The notes under the pieces: model-generated
Databases searched by the model: none
What the model saw: the letters and a program-made list of their open reading frames with translations, nothing else
What the model was told of the DNA's origin: nothing
Virus record (IMG/VR): IMGVR_UViG_3300035659_000016
Location: 1-55,282 of that record
Source of the DNA: a virus
Length of the DNA: 55,282 nucleotides
Reading direction: 5' to 3' (one strand)
In this document: one piece after another, positions 10,159-18,156 of the stretch
Layout of the letters: each line of letters starts with the position of its first letter
How positions within the stretch are numbered: position 1 is the first letter of the stretch
Position numbers and translations under genes: made by a program

Positions 10159-10542
10159 ATGGAAATCAAGGTTAGGCTTTCGGACATTGTGAACGCAGGC
10201 GCAGCACTGAATGACTTGGACGCGCAACGTCCAATTGCACGAGCCGGTCATCTGGTCGCACGAGCGCTCAATGTCATTGTCAAGGAGTTGGAGACGTATG
10301 ACGCGACGCGGCGAGCATTGGCGAAAAAGCATGGTGGCAAGGCGAATCCACAAACAAACCGGTTTGATTTTCCCGAGGGAGCAGAGAACGCGTTCAATGA
10401 CGAACTCCAAGAACTACTCGGAACAGAAATCACGCTGAGCGTGGACAAGGTCAAACGGGACGATTTGGCAGAGTGCAAGCCGTTGGTTGCTACGTGGAGG
10501 CAACTTGCGTGGCTGATTGATGAAAGACCGGTCGCAGAATGA
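10159..10542 (+). CDS. DUF1617-like small phage protein
   Basis: 127 residues with a very strong SD (AAAAGGAGGAGAG) before ATG 10159. The protein is helical, with an N-terminal MEIKVRLSDIVNAG segment, a central helix (VIVKELETYDATRRALAKKHG) and a short FDFPEG turn. This pattern resembles the DUF1617-type proteins found between fibre and lysis genes in some siphoviruses. The function of that family is not established. Family assignment is from memory of the pattern and is moderate. Confidence 0.6.
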   Translation: MEIKVRLSDIVNAGAALNDLDAQRPIARAGHLVARALNVIVKELETYDATRRALAKKHGGKANPQTNRFDFPEGAENAFNDELQELLGTEITLSVDKVKRDDLAECKPLVATWRQLAWLIDERPVAE

Positions 10543-10622
10543 AGTGGCTGGTCTTGCTTATCTTGTTTCTCGTTTGGTGGATGTGGCGGGAGATCAAGTT
10601 TCGGTCCGAATACGACCGATAA
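10539..10622 (+). CDS. 27-residue single-span membrane peptide
   Basis: A short open frame beginning ATGA at the stop of the preceding gene: MKWLVLLILFLVWWMW, then a charged tail ending in R/K/E/D residues. It is one hydrophobic segment of about 15 residues with a polar C-terminus. Coupled translation through the ATGA overlap and its location just upstream of the lysis genes suggest a small accessory membrane protein, possibly lysis-related. No homologue is recognised. Confidence 0.5.
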   Translation: MKWLVLLILFLVWWMWREIKFRSEYDR

Positions 10623-10638
10623 GAAAAAAGAGGTTTCG

Positions 10639-11160
10639 ATGGAACAACAACAGTTTGACACATTGACGGCGGGTAGCGGCGCCGTCTACGCTCCTTTCGC
10701 GGGAACGGGCCCGCACTACGAACTAGCCGCTATCACATTGGTGTGGGGAAAGGAGTACAACGACCAAATTCACGTCACCGTGCTGAACGGGGATGGCACG
10801 CCTGCGTTTAACGTTTGGGTGCGCCATAACTACGGGGATGAGGGAGGTCAGGAACGCTTCCCGTTCATGGGAGGGAAAGGCGTTGAGTTCAACTTGGGTC
10901 CAGGTAGTCATTATTCCAGACCTAAACCCCCGCCTGACCGTATCTTGATTGAAGGTGGAGCATCCGATGAGGTCTGGGTGGGCAATGGGGATATCATCGG
11001 TTTCACCCACATCCAATGCCAGATGACGTTCCAGATGGTCTCCACCGCACCCCAGCCTCCACCACCATCGGGAGACGCAGTCACACATGGGGAGTTCCGG
11101 GGCCTGCTAGTCAGCACGCTGGCTGACGTTCTAGCAAAGGAAGTAACATGCCATCACTAG
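10639..11160 (+). CDS. Hypothetical beta-rich protein
   Basis: 173 residues, SD AAAAGAGG before ATG 10639. The sequence is rich in Gly, aromatic and short beta segments (ITLVWGKEYNDQIHVTVLNG, VWVRHNYGDEGG), suggesting a single beta-sandwich. A Pro-rich linker (about residues 138-144) and a short C-terminal helix follow. It overlaps the start of the papain-like gene, so the two are probably translated together. It could be a carbohydrate-binding or fibre-accessory module; there is no firm family. Confidence 0.5.
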   Translation: MEQQQFDTLTAGSGAVYAPFAGTGPHYELAAITLVWGKEYNDQIHVTVLNGDGTPAFNVWVRHNYGDEGGQERFPFMGGKGVEFNLGPGSHYSRPKPPPDRILIEGGASDEVWVGNGDIIGFTHIQCQMTFQMVSTAPQPPPPSGDAVTHGEFRGLLVSTLADVLAKEVTCHH

Positions 11161-11945
11161 CGGGACTCACTTACACTGCCCACGGCCTACCTGTATACCA
11201 GGGACACGTCTTCGCCCGCCTGAAGGCGCCAGAGTACCACAGGTTACTCAAACCTTTGGGCCCTTACATCACCCCAGAGCAGAGAGCGTTGGCGGCGACC
11301 CTCACCAAAAAGGCGTGGGTGATGCCCAAGATCCTCGATCAGGACTGGAAAAAGCCCACGCCTCACTGTGTGGGCTTTGCCTGGGACGGGTGGGGGATCT
11401 GCGAGCCGATCTTCGATAACTGGGACAACCAGAAGGGTGACGACATCTATTACGCCTGTAAGGTGATAGATGGTGAGCCTGGAGCGGAGGACGGTTCCTT
11501 CACCGAGAGTGGGGCGAAGGTAATGCAGAGCTACGGTCGCCTGAAGGACTACGCCTTCGCGACCACGTGGGACGACATGGTGGTCTGGCTGTTGACTATG
11601 GGACCATTGGTGGTTGGTACCAACTGGTACACTGACATGATGCAGCCTGATGCCGACGGCGTTGTCCATGTCGGCGGATATTTTGTGGGTGGCCATGATT
11701 GGCTGGTCCGCGGGATAGACGTGGACATCGAGAAAGCCCTGGGCGCGCAGTCTTGGGATGATTGGGGACCGTTCCATGGCTTCTTTTCTATGTCGTTTGA
11801 AGACATGATCGGGCTGCAAAAAGATAACGGCGACGCGTGCACGGCTGCGGAACTACCACTGGTTCCCGAGCCACCCACACCGCCGCCACAGCCAGACGGG
11901 TGCAGGAAACTTATCGAGCGAACGTTTCGTTTAGGGAGGGGATGA
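11148..11945 (+). CDS. Papain-like (C1-type) cysteine peptidase-like protein
   Basis: 265 residues; SD AAAGGAAG before ATG 11148, overlapping the previous gene. It contains a candidate catalytic Cys at about residue 74 in PHCVGFAWDGW (compare SCVGFA in papain-like bacterial enzymes). A His lies at about residue 183 in GGHDWLVRGID, in the place of the papain His. QSWDDWGPFHGFF follows and aligns with the family's NSWGxxWGxxGY strand. The usual Asn is Gln here, so activity is uncertain. A Pro-rich tail closes the protein. The position immediately before the endolysin suggests a role in lysis or in cutting peptide or protein at the cell wall. The fold call is from motifs; the substrate is unknown. 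Confidence 0.65.
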   Translation: MPSLAGLTYTAHGLPVYQGHVFARLKAPEYHRLLKPLGPYITPEQRALAATLTKKAWVMPKILDQDWKKPTPHCVGFAWDGWGICEPIFDNWDNQKGDDIYYACKVIDGEPGAEDGSFTESGAKVMQSYGRLKDYAFATTWDDMVVWLLTMGPLVVGTNWYTDMMQPDADGVVHVGGYFVGGHDWLVRGIDVDIEKALGAQSWDDWGPFHGFFSMSFEDMIGLQKDNGDACTAAELPLVPEPPTPPPQPDGCRKLIERTFRLGRG

Positions 11946-13237
11946 TGTCAAGTAAACTATCGTTCCACATAAGCCGCGCGGACGGCTTTGATGACAAGAT
12001 TTTCGGACTACTTGAGCAGATGCAACCGAGTGTGGTCAAGGTCTTCGAAATGAACAGCGAGATGAACATAGACGAGATCCGACGGCGATGTCCCGGGACG
12101 CTAATCGTCTACCGGCAGTACACCGATCTGGGTCTGGACAGCACAGCCGATGCGTTCGTTGCCGAGATGGATGCCCAGGGCACTCTAGCCAAGCTGGGAA
12201 GGCGCGGCGTCATCTTCGAGGGTCTCAACGAACCGATCCTAAAGACCCTTGCTGATGCGCAGAAATGCAACAAGTGGTTTGCTCGGTTCGCCAAGATCCT
12301 GCACGATCGCGGGGAGAAGGTGGGTACATTCTCGTTCTCCACAAGTAACCCGCCCCCCGCACTTGTGCCTGCACTCGCGGAGGCGGCTGCTATGGCCGAC
12401 TACCACACGTTACACGAGTACAAGGATCCCGTCTACGGCGGCGGGTTGCTGGGCTACCGCGCTTTCTGGGCTGCAATGCCGGCGTACGCACGGAGACCCA
12501 TCATCATCACTGAGGGACCCGGGATAGACGATGGCGGCAACAACGGGTGGCTGAAGTACCTTACGGTAGAGCAGTATATGGCCCTCATAGCCGCTTACGA
12601 CGCCGAGGCACTCAGGAATGACTATATGCTAGGGGCGACTCAGTTTCAGTACGGCCCAGGCGCGCCCTTCGGAAGCTTCAATGTCATGTCTATCGGTCGG
12701 CAGATCGCTGACTATGTAGTCCGATCCGGTGGTGGCTGGCATGTACCGGTGTTTGTGCCTAACCCTATCCCACCCAAACCCCCGACTCCTCCCGGAGGAG
12801 TGCAGATGGACAACGGCCCTGTGATTGCGCTGCTCCAGGACTTGGAAAAGTTCAGTCCAAAACCCTACAAAGAGCCAAATGGAACTTGGAGCATTGGATA
12901 TGGTCATAACGGAGTCACTGCTGACCATTTCCCGATCACAATAGATGAAGCTTTGGCACAACTCCGAGAAGATGTCAAACCACGTGGACAAGCAGTTGCC
13001 ACTAACGTGAAGGTGAAGCTGACGCTGGAGCAGTACACAGCGCTAGTATCGCTCACGTATAACATCGGTATCGGAGCGTTCAAGGGATCGGAGCTATTGA
13101 TCAAACTCAATCGATCTGACTACGCCGGCGCCGCCGCTGAGTTCGACCGGTGGGTGCATGGTGGTGTGCCTCTGGTCGTACTGCCGGGGCTCGTCTCTCG
13201 CAGAGCACGAGAAAAGAAGCTGTTCTGTACTACGTAA
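11945..13237 (+). CDS. Two-domain endolysin: GH TIM-barrel-like plus GH24 lysozyme
   Basis: 430 residues. ATG 11945 is preferred over ATG 11942 because of its distance to the SD GGGAGGG. Residues about 1-255 look like a clan-A type glycoside hydrolase barrel: FEGLNEP (Glu about residue 96, the acid/base position) and IITEGPGID (Glu about 190, the nucleophile position). A Pro-rich linker (about 265-285) leads to a T4-type GH24 lysozyme domain at about 288-430. That domain has the catalytic Glu in DLEKF (about 300), GYGHNG (about 318) and the terminal PGLVSRRAREKKLF. It would cleave peptidoglycan glycan strands. A strong SD in the linker precedes an in-frame ATG at 12806 (separate entry). No signal peptide is seen, so it should depend on the adjacent holin. 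Confidence 0.85.
   Translation: MSSKLSFHISRADGFDDKIFGLLEQMQPSVVKVFEMNSEMNIDEIRRRCPGTLIVYRQYTDLGLDSTADAFVAEMDAQGTLAKLGRRGVIFEGLNEPILKTLADAQKCNKWFARFAKILHDRGEKVGTFSFSTSNPPPALVPALAEAAAMADYHTLHEYKDPVYGGGLLGYRAFWAAMPAYARRPIIITEGPGIDDGGNNGWLKYLTVEQYMALIAAYDAEALRNDYMLGATQFQYGPGAPFGSFNVMSIGRQIADYVVRSGGGWHVPVFVPNPIPPKPPTPPGGVQMDNGPVIALLQDLEKFSPKPYKEPNGTWSIGYGHNGVTADHFPITIDEALAQLREDVKPRGQAVATNVKVKLTLEQYTALVSLTYNIGIGAFKGSELLIKLNRSDYAGAAAEFDRWVHGGVPLVVLPGLVSRRAREKKLFCTT
12806..13237 (+). CDS. Nested start: stand-alone GH24 lysozyme
   Basis: Inside the endolysin gene, in frame, ATG 12806 follows GGAGGAG (12794-12800) at a spacing of 5 bases. It falls exactly at the border between the Pro-rich linker and the GH24 domain. 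It would yield a 143-residue lysozyme of T4 lysozyme-like size. Internal starts giving a second polypeptide are known for some endolysins. Whether this one is used is an inference from the SD. Confidence 0.5.
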   Translation: MDNGPVIALLQDLEKFSPKPYKEPNGTWSIGYGHNGVTADHFPITIDEALAQLREDVKPRGQAVATNVKVKLTLEQYTALVSLTYNIGIGAFKGSELLIKLNRSDYAGAAAEFDRWVHGGVPLVVLPGLVSRRAREKKLFCTT

Positions 13238-13307
13238 CTCGAAGGGTCGCCGTAGGGTGTCTACGGCGCTCGAATCAGTCCTGAAGAGGACAGAAAGGAT
13301 GTGTAAG

Positions 13308-13820
13308 ATGAAGTGGAGGATTTTGGTACGTGTGCTTGCACTCGTTGCGATTTCGTCCCTACTGTTTGCGACGAGTGCACTGGCGGGGTCGGTGCTACTG
13401 CAGGGGCCCTCGCCAGCAGCCGATCTGGGTGCACTGTTGGCCCAGTTAGCAGGGCTAGTGGGCATTACCTCCTTTATCGCGATGCTCGTCAACGCGGGGA
13501 AGGCTTTTGGGCTCGTAACAGATGACTGGGGAGGGATCATCACTACGGGGCTCGACACGATCGCGCTCGTCGGTTTGTGGGTGCTCAACATACTACGGCC
13601 CGAATGGATCGCCAAGATAGACAGTGTGGCGGCCGTTCTGGCGCAACTGGGCATCTACCTAATCACGCTGATCGTCGCGATTGGGGTTAGCAAGTTCACA
13701 CACGCCGTGTTGCGTGGCTTCCCGGTCATTGGCTACTCGTACAGTTACATCAGACGAAAACAACTGTCAGCAGCGTGCTCGGTCGATATGCCACCTGCGA
13801 ACAAGCCTACCTGTAAGTAA
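13308..13820 (+). CDS. Putative holin
   Basis: 170 residues. ATG 13308 is chosen because AGGA at 13296-13299 lies 8 bases upstream. The N-terminus is a signal-like hydrophobic helix (RILVRVLALVAISSLLFATSALA). Further hydrophobic segments follow near residues 38-60, 78-95 and 105-125, ending in a basic tail. Multi-span topology, small size and location right after the endolysin support a holin that forms lesions in the inner membrane to release the lysozyme. It is the last gene of the rightward arm before the convergent hairpin. Confidence 0.7.
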   Translation: MKWRILVRVLALVAISSLLFATSALAGSVLLQGPSPAADLGALLAQLAGLVGITSFIAMLVNAGKAFGLVTDDWGGIITTGLDTIALVGLWVLNILRPEWIAKIDSVAAVLAQLGIYLITLIVAIGVSKFTHAVLRGFPVIGYSYSYIRRKQLSAACSVDMPPANKPTCK

Positions 13821-13885
13821 GGGAGAGTGTTCACGGGGCGACCTTCACCTTCGGCAAGTGTTGGAGACCCCGCCTCCTTTCGGGG

Positions 13886-13922
13886 CCCCCTCTTAGTTGC
13901 GCACCTCGCGGCTAGGAGGGGG
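13886..13922. terminator. Hairpin at the convergence of the two arms
   Basis: CCCCCTCTTAG (13886-13896) pairs with CTAGGAGGGGG (13912-13922) with one wobble, followed on the + strand by TTTCCTT. It lies between the holin and the opposing resolvase gene and overlaps the resolvase stop codon. It most likely ends late transcription. Confidence 0.6.
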
Positions 13923-14349
13923 TTTCCTTCTGGAACGGGACCGTCTTGGTTTTGAAGCACAGGTAGTAGAGGAGGTGGCGCGTCGCGTCTAGAGCGTGCT
14001 TGCCACGCACAGAGGGTGCATAGCGCCGCACACGCCCCCGGTAGGAGAAGAAGGCCCGTTGGTTGGCTGGCTGTTCGACTAGTACTAGATGGTGTTGCGC
14101 GCACTCGTGGCGAATGACTCCGATGACCTCGACAGTGCGGAAAGAGGACCCAATCTGTGACGTAGCTTTATGTGGGTACAAGGCAAAACTCTCCACGACG
14201 ACAACGGAGGGGTGGTAGTGCCGTAGCAGCCAAACAACGCGACTGGACAGCGAAAACTCCCCAAAGCCCCGCACAGTACCCTTTAGAGTCATAGCACAGT
14301 AGCCAGTTGTCTCACCAGGATCGAACGACAGGATCACTTTTTGTCGCAT
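13912..14349 (-). CDS. RuvC-like Holliday junction resolvase
   Basis: 145 residues, SD AGGGAG before ATG 14349. The sequence shows the RNase H-fold acidic set of RuvC-like nucleases: SFDPGETTGYC (first Asp), VVVVESFAL (Glu at the end of a strand) and KHALDATRH (C-terminal Asp). It would cut branched DNA during replication, recombination or packaging. It is the last gene of the leftward replication arm, downstream of DNA polymerase. Confidence 0.8.
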   Translation of the reverse strand: MRQKVILSFDPGETTGYCAMTLKGTVRGFGEFSLSSRVVWLLRHYHPSVVVVESFALYPHKATSQIGSSFRTVEVIGVIRHECAQHHLVLVEQPANQRAFFSYRGRVRRYAPSVRGKHALDATRHLLYYLCFKTKTVPFQKETPS

Positions 14350-14573
14350 AGGAATCTCCCTAGGCGTCTAGCCGTGGACAACCACGACTCACGTTTTGTT
14401 GCATCAGGCACCACCACCGTAGGTGGCTTCGAAGGCACGATGTGCCAGCGCCCAGTATCGGGGTCGTACACGGACTTGAGTGGGTGCCGTAGTAGGTAAT
14501 TGACCATCGCCTCCCCCCATCGCACCTTAGTCACCTCGACCCTCTCGTCTATGTATGTGTATGGCTCGTTCAC
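14334..14573 (-). CDS. Hypothetical small protein
   Basis: 79 residues if read from GTG 14573, which has GAGAGG 6-7 bases upstream. A longer reading from TTG 14624 lacks an SD and would overlap the preceding gene. It is mixed basic/acidic with a DPDTGRWHIVPS segment and a basic C-terminus, and has no recognisable domain. It overlaps the resolvase start by 16 bases and is in the replication operon. Confidence 0.5.
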   Translation of the reverse strand: MNEPYTYIDERVEVTKVRWGEAMVNYLLRHPLKSVYDPDTGRWHIVPSKPPTVVVPDATKRESWLSTARRLGRFLCDKK

Positions 14574-14590
14574 GACACACCTCTCTATAC

Positions 14591-14770
14591 TTAATACGGC
14601 CAAGTGCGTAGGTTGACTATCCAATACCTAGTCTCTTTGTCATAGAGCTCCGGCACGATGAAGAAGTCCGGATAGTCGCGAATGTTGCGATCATCCTGAA
14701 GCTGACATTCGACATCACCGTAGGTGGCTTCGATGGACTGTAATTCCTTGATAAGCACACTCAGTTTCAT
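14591..14770 (-). CDS. Hypothetical acidic small protein
   Basis: 59 residues from ATG 14770, which overlaps the polymerase stop (ATGA-type coupling) and is preceded by GAGACGAGG. MKLSVLIKELQSIEATYGDVE begins a helical segment often seen in small phage proteins that follow replication genes; the rest is acidic and aromatic. The function is unknown. Confidence 0.5.
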   Translation of the reverse strand: MKLSVLIKELQSIEATYGDVECQLQDDRNIRDYPDFFIVPELYDKETRYWIVNLRTWPY

Positions 14771-17145
14771 TTCCTCGTCTCCTTTAGCGAACCCCAACGG
14801 TGTCCGTAGCTGAGGTCCACTTCCCATCGCACAGAACTCCCCAGGGCCATCATGCCCGCGTCGACCATGATCTCCTCCAGTAGGCTCAGCCCTCGACCCT
14901 TCATAGCCTTGGGTACTTCGACCAGGATCGAGTCGTGCACGCTCAACAACAAGTGGCCACCCAACTGGCGAATGGGTTTGGCTAGGCGAATCAACGCCGC
15001 ACTCGTGATGTCGGCAGCAGTGCTTTGAATGCGGAAGTTGATGGCTTGATTACGCCACTCCTTAGCCGAGTCGTAGGTGATCAATCCAAAGCGGCGCCGT
15101 CGGTGGAAAATGGTTTCCAGATAGCCCTTGCTAAACGCTTCCTTTACGGTCTCCTGTTGCCACTCCCTGCACTTAGGCATACGCCTAAAGAAGACGTCGA
15201 CGAAGGACTGGGCCTGCTCGACACTACACTTCAGTTGCAGGGATAGTGAGTAAGCGGTGCGTCCGTAGGCCAAGCCAAAGACTACCATTTTAGCGGCGAT
15301 GCGGTCCTCCTTGGTAAAGTTGTCACCGAACATCATGCGCGCCACTTCGCTATGAATATCCGAACCAGGTTTGCGAAAGATTTCGCGGAGTGTTTCGTCA
15401 CCGCTGTAATAGGCTAGCACACGGAGTTCCGCGCTACGATAGTCCCCCTGTAGCAATACATGGCCCGGCGACGCGACGAAGGCGTCCTTGACGGCTTTGC
15501 CCTCGGGCTCGTTGGAACGAGGGATGTTTAGCAAGTTGGGCCTGTGCGACGAAAGTCGCCCCGTGATAGTTCCGTGTACCAAGAAGTCCGTGTGGATGCG
15601 ACCGTCGCGGTGCGAGAGTTCTAGAAGGGCATCAATGTAGGTCCGTTTCAGTTTGGACAACTTACGGTGGTTCAGTAAGGCTTCCATGAGCTGATCGGGA
15701 CGTAGGTCGTGCAACTTGACCAAGGCTTCTTCGTTGGTCGTCACCTTCCCCGTCTTGGCATACTGCACAGGGTAGCCCCTCTTTGTGTAAAGCTCATTGG
15801 CGACCTGCATCGGCGAATTGGGATTGAAGTCGGCATCGTCGGTCAGGCGACCCAAGGCGCCCCGCAGGCTCTCGAGTTCGGCGGACCACTCCTTCTGTAT
15901 GTGGCGGCAATGACGTTGGTCAATAGCCACTCCGTGGGCTTCGCACTCGGAGAGCACTTGTTGCAAAGGCATCAGCGTGTCCTCGAAGAGAGTCCGGCGA
16001 CCAGGGTCGTGTGCTAGTTCGGCTTCCAGGGTGTGATACAAGCGCATCGTGTAGTCCGCGTCGTACGCGGAGTACTTGGCCAGCTCCTCGCGTGGCACAC
16101 CAGCGAACGAGTCACTCTTGCGTGCCAAGTACTTGAAGATATTGGCTTCATAGTCTGGTGCTTGGTAGTACTGCGCGGCGAGCTGCTTGAGGCTGTGTGT
16201 GCCAGTACGCTCGTCCAAGGCGTAGTGTGCAAGCAACGTGTCGAAGGTCAGATGTCCCTCGACTCCCCACTGCTGACGCAGAAAGCGCAGGTCGAACTTG
16301 GCACTGTGTCCGATCAACTTCAGGTTGGGGGTGTCTAGCAACTTTTGTAAGGCCACGCGGGCCTCCTCGAACTCGTAGAACAACTCCGCGTCGAAGACGC
16401 ATGCATGTTTGGGCCCGTTAGACAGGGCTAGCAACAGGATCGCATCGAGTGCCGCGTCATAGCCCGTCGTCTCGATATCCAAAACCAAATTGGTCGAGGT
16501 CGCTAAGTTGCGGAGCACACTGAGGGCCACTTCGCGGTTCGCGAGACCATAGCGATACACCTTCGTTCCCGGGACCTTTGGGTCGGGCTGCAGGTTGGGG
16601 CGCATCGCCAACTCTAGGTCGTGGCGGAATTCCGGAAACGCATTGTACTGGCGTAGTACATAGGCGGGGTGGTAGCACGGGATGAGCAAAACCAGTCCCT
16701 GCTTTAGGACGTGGCCGTGGCGCTTAGTGATGGTAGCTTCGCCGGGACTGAAAACCCTAGTCGGAACCGAGCCCAAGGCGACGACGCGGTTGATGGAGTG
16801 GCAGCGCAGCTCCGCTGCCAGCCGCTGTCGACAGCACACGATCTCCAAGGCCTCGGGAGCTCTGAAGTGCCCCGTCGGGTCGGTCGGATAACACAACACG
16901 GTGTTAGTGATCCACAGGGGCTCCTCGGCTGCCCCTACTTGAGCCAGAGTCGCTTTCAGAAGACGCCCACTTTGTCCCACGAACGGCTCGCCCTTACGAG
17001 CCTCCTCCGGTCCCGGGGCTTCACCAACGAGTGCGGCGAACTCCCCCTCGCTTCCTGCCGTAGGTCCCCAATGTTTACCCGGCACGAAGGGTGCATCCTT
17101 CAGGGGGCAGCTGTCACATTGGGCTTCAGGGGCTTTGGGATTCAT
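14767..17145 (-). CDS. polA: Uracil-DNA glycosylase fused to family A DNA polymerase
   Basis: 792 residues from ATG 17145 (SD GGAG at 6 bases); the TTG at 17160 is a weaker alternative. Residues about 1-190 are a family-4-like UDG: CDSCPL cysteines for an Fe-S site, VGEAPGPEEARKGEPFVG and the C-terminal HPAYVLR motif. Residues about 210-375 are a 3'-5' exonuclease with LDIETTG, GHSAKFD and YSAYDAD, so all acidic residues are kept. Residues about 380-792 are a Pol I-type polymerase: motif A GDYRSAELR, motif B KMVVFGLAYGR, motif C SVHDSILVEV. It is presumably the replicative polymerase, with uracil repair or sensing in the same chain. It lies downstream of the deazaguanine cluster in the same direction. 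Confidence 0.92.
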   Translation of the reverse strand: MNPKAPEAQCDSCPLKDAPFVPGKHWGPTAGSEGEFAALVGEAPGPEEARKGEPFVGQSGRLLKATLAQVGAAEEPLWITNTVLCYPTDPTGHFRAPEALEIVCCRQRLAAELRCHSINRVVALGSVPTRVFSPGEATITKRHGHVLKQGLVLLIPCYHPAYVLRQYNAFPEFRHDLELAMRPNLQPDPKVPGTKVYRYGLANREVALSVLRNLATSTNLVLDIETTGYDAALDAILLLALSNGPKHACVFDAELFYEFEEARVALQKLLDTPNLKLIGHSAKFDLRFLRQQWGVEGHLTFDTLLAHYALDERTGTHSLKQLAAQYYQAPDYEANIFKYLARKSDSFAGVPREELAKYSAYDADYTMRLYHTLEAELAHDPGRRTLFEDTLMPLQQVLSECEAHGVAIDQRHCRHIQKEWSAELESLRGALGRLTDDADFNPNSPMQVANELYTKRGYPVQYAKTGKVTTNEEALVKLHDLRPDQLMEALLNHRKLSKLKRTYIDALLELSHRDGRIHTDFLVHGTITGRLSSHRPNLLNIPRSNEPEGKAVKDAFVASPGHVLLQGDYRSAELRVLAYYSGDETLREIFRKPGSDIHSEVARMMFGDNFTKEDRIAAKMVVFGLAYGRTAYSLSLQLKCSVEQAQSFVDVFFRRMPKCREWQQETVKEAFSKGYLETIFHRRRRFGLITYDSAKEWRNQAINFRIQSTAADITSAALIRLAKPIRQLGGHLLLSVHDSILVEVPKAMKGRGLSLLEEIMVDAGMMALGSSVRWEVDLSYGHRWGSLKETRK

Positions 17146-17359
17146 TGACGACTCCAACAAGCGTAGCCAGCAACACCATCCCCAAGACGGGAAGGGTGAT
17201 GGGCCAAAAGAACGATACGGCCCAGGCGCCTAACTGTCGAGGGCCTGTCGGCTCTTTGGGGGCTAGGAGCACATAAAGCCCCAGAACTCCTGTAGCGTAG
17301 TACAGACCAAATACCATATACAGCCCCACGATGGCCCAATTGGCATCAGCCATTAACAT
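17126..17359 (-). CDS. Two-span small membrane protein
   Basis: 77 residues from ATG 17359, with AAGGAG 9 bases upstream, overlapping the end of the DpdA-like gene and the start of the polymerase gene. Two hydrophobic helices are visible (WAIVGLYMVFGLYYATGVLG and FFWPITLPVLGMVLLATLVG) joined by a short Lys/Pro loop. The overlaps at both ends suggest coupled expression. The function is unknown. Confidence 0.6.
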   Translation of the reverse strand: MLMADANWAIVGLYMVFGLYYATGVLGLYVLLAPKEPTGPRQLGAWAVSFFWPITLPVLGMVLLATLVGVVNESQSP

Positions 17360-18156
17360 TTGCCTAACTCCTTTGGGATCTCTCCCTGTGCCCATGCAAT
17401 GGCACAATCCATATTCCACCTGAGGGCCCGCTCCACGTGGCCCGTGGGTGACGCGTCGTCAAAGTTCAAGTGCTGTTGCGGTCGAGTCTGAGGGTCCAGA
17501 AGGCCCTTGGCTGGGTCTAGAAAGATCCCCGCCAAGGCGAGACGGTAGAAGATCTTGCTGTCCACCCCCTTTACGAAACGACTTAGAACGGGATTGCGGG
17601 CAATCTCCAGAACCTCCAACGGGTTGTCCCAGATACCCAGTAGGTGCATAGGGCGTCTCTGAGGGTCCGCGTCTAGAATCTGGCGCACGGCTTCGAGGCG
17701 CCCTCCTTGGTTCTTGAAGAGGCTCGAGGTCACCTTTGGTACAGCCCAGTAGTGAAACTCTTCTTTGCATAGGTGCGTCACGCAACGCCGCCAATTCTGT
17801 GGCGTGTCGCCTTGTGGCGCAACGGCCAACTCTCCCGGCCACTGCTCGGTCAGCCAGGGTAGCGTCTCGTGGGCCCGTTCAATCGTGCGTGCACTGTCTT
17901 GGAAGACATCGGGGACCACAATAACCTTGGCATGTACTAGCTTGGCGATACCGACGAGGGTCTCTTTTTCCACCACCTCCCCCTCCCACGCACCGTTGTC
18001 TAGGAAGATCTCTTCGTGCAATGCTCCGCGTGTGCGGTAGTAGTCAGCATACTGGTGACTCCGCAGCGCCTGTGGTGCTAGTACTAGATGGTACCCTGTG
18101 TTGACAAACTTACCACTTAGCAAGACCGACGTGGGAAGTATAAAGGCTGTCTTCAT
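17353..18156 (-). CDS. dpdA: DpdA-like DNA-guanine transglycosylase
   Basis: 267 residues resembling the tRNA-guanine transglycosylase barrel in the compact phage form. Corresponding motifs are FLDNGAWEG (for the DSGGFQ base-binding turn), VVPDVFQD, VAPQGDTPQNW (for the QGG turn), LLGIWD and KGVDSKIFYR, where the Asp matches the catalytic nucleophile region. DpdA enzymes exchange guanine in DNA for a 7-deazaguanine base. The neighbours QueC, QueD, QueE and FolE supply preQ0, which makes DNA rather than tRNA the likely target. It lacks the extra zinc domain of queuine-type TGTs. SD AAGGTG before ATG 18156; overlaps the upstream gene by 4 bases. Confidence 0.75.
   Translation of the reverse strand: MKTAFILPTSVLLSGKFVNTGYHLVLAPQALRSHQYADYYRTRGALHEEIFLDNGAWEGEVVEKETLVGIAKLVHAKVIVVPDVFQDSARTIERAHETLPWLTEQWPGELAVAPQGDTPQNWRRCVTHLCKEEFHYWAVPKVTSSLFKNQGGRLEAVRQILDADPQRRPMHLLGIWDNPLEVLEIARNPVLSRFVKGVDSKIFYRLALAGIFLDPAKGLLDPQTRPQQHLNFDDASPTGHVERALRWNMDCAIAWAQGEIPKELGKC

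Noticed and set aside
14334-14624. Longer start TTG 14624 for the small protein
   Set aside because: No SD, and it would overlap the upstream gene; GTG 14573 with GAGAGG is better.
17353-18156. Reading as a tRNA queuine transglycosylase
   Set aside because: Too short, no zinc-binding C-terminal domain, and the operon points to DNA modification; DpdA-like is preferred.
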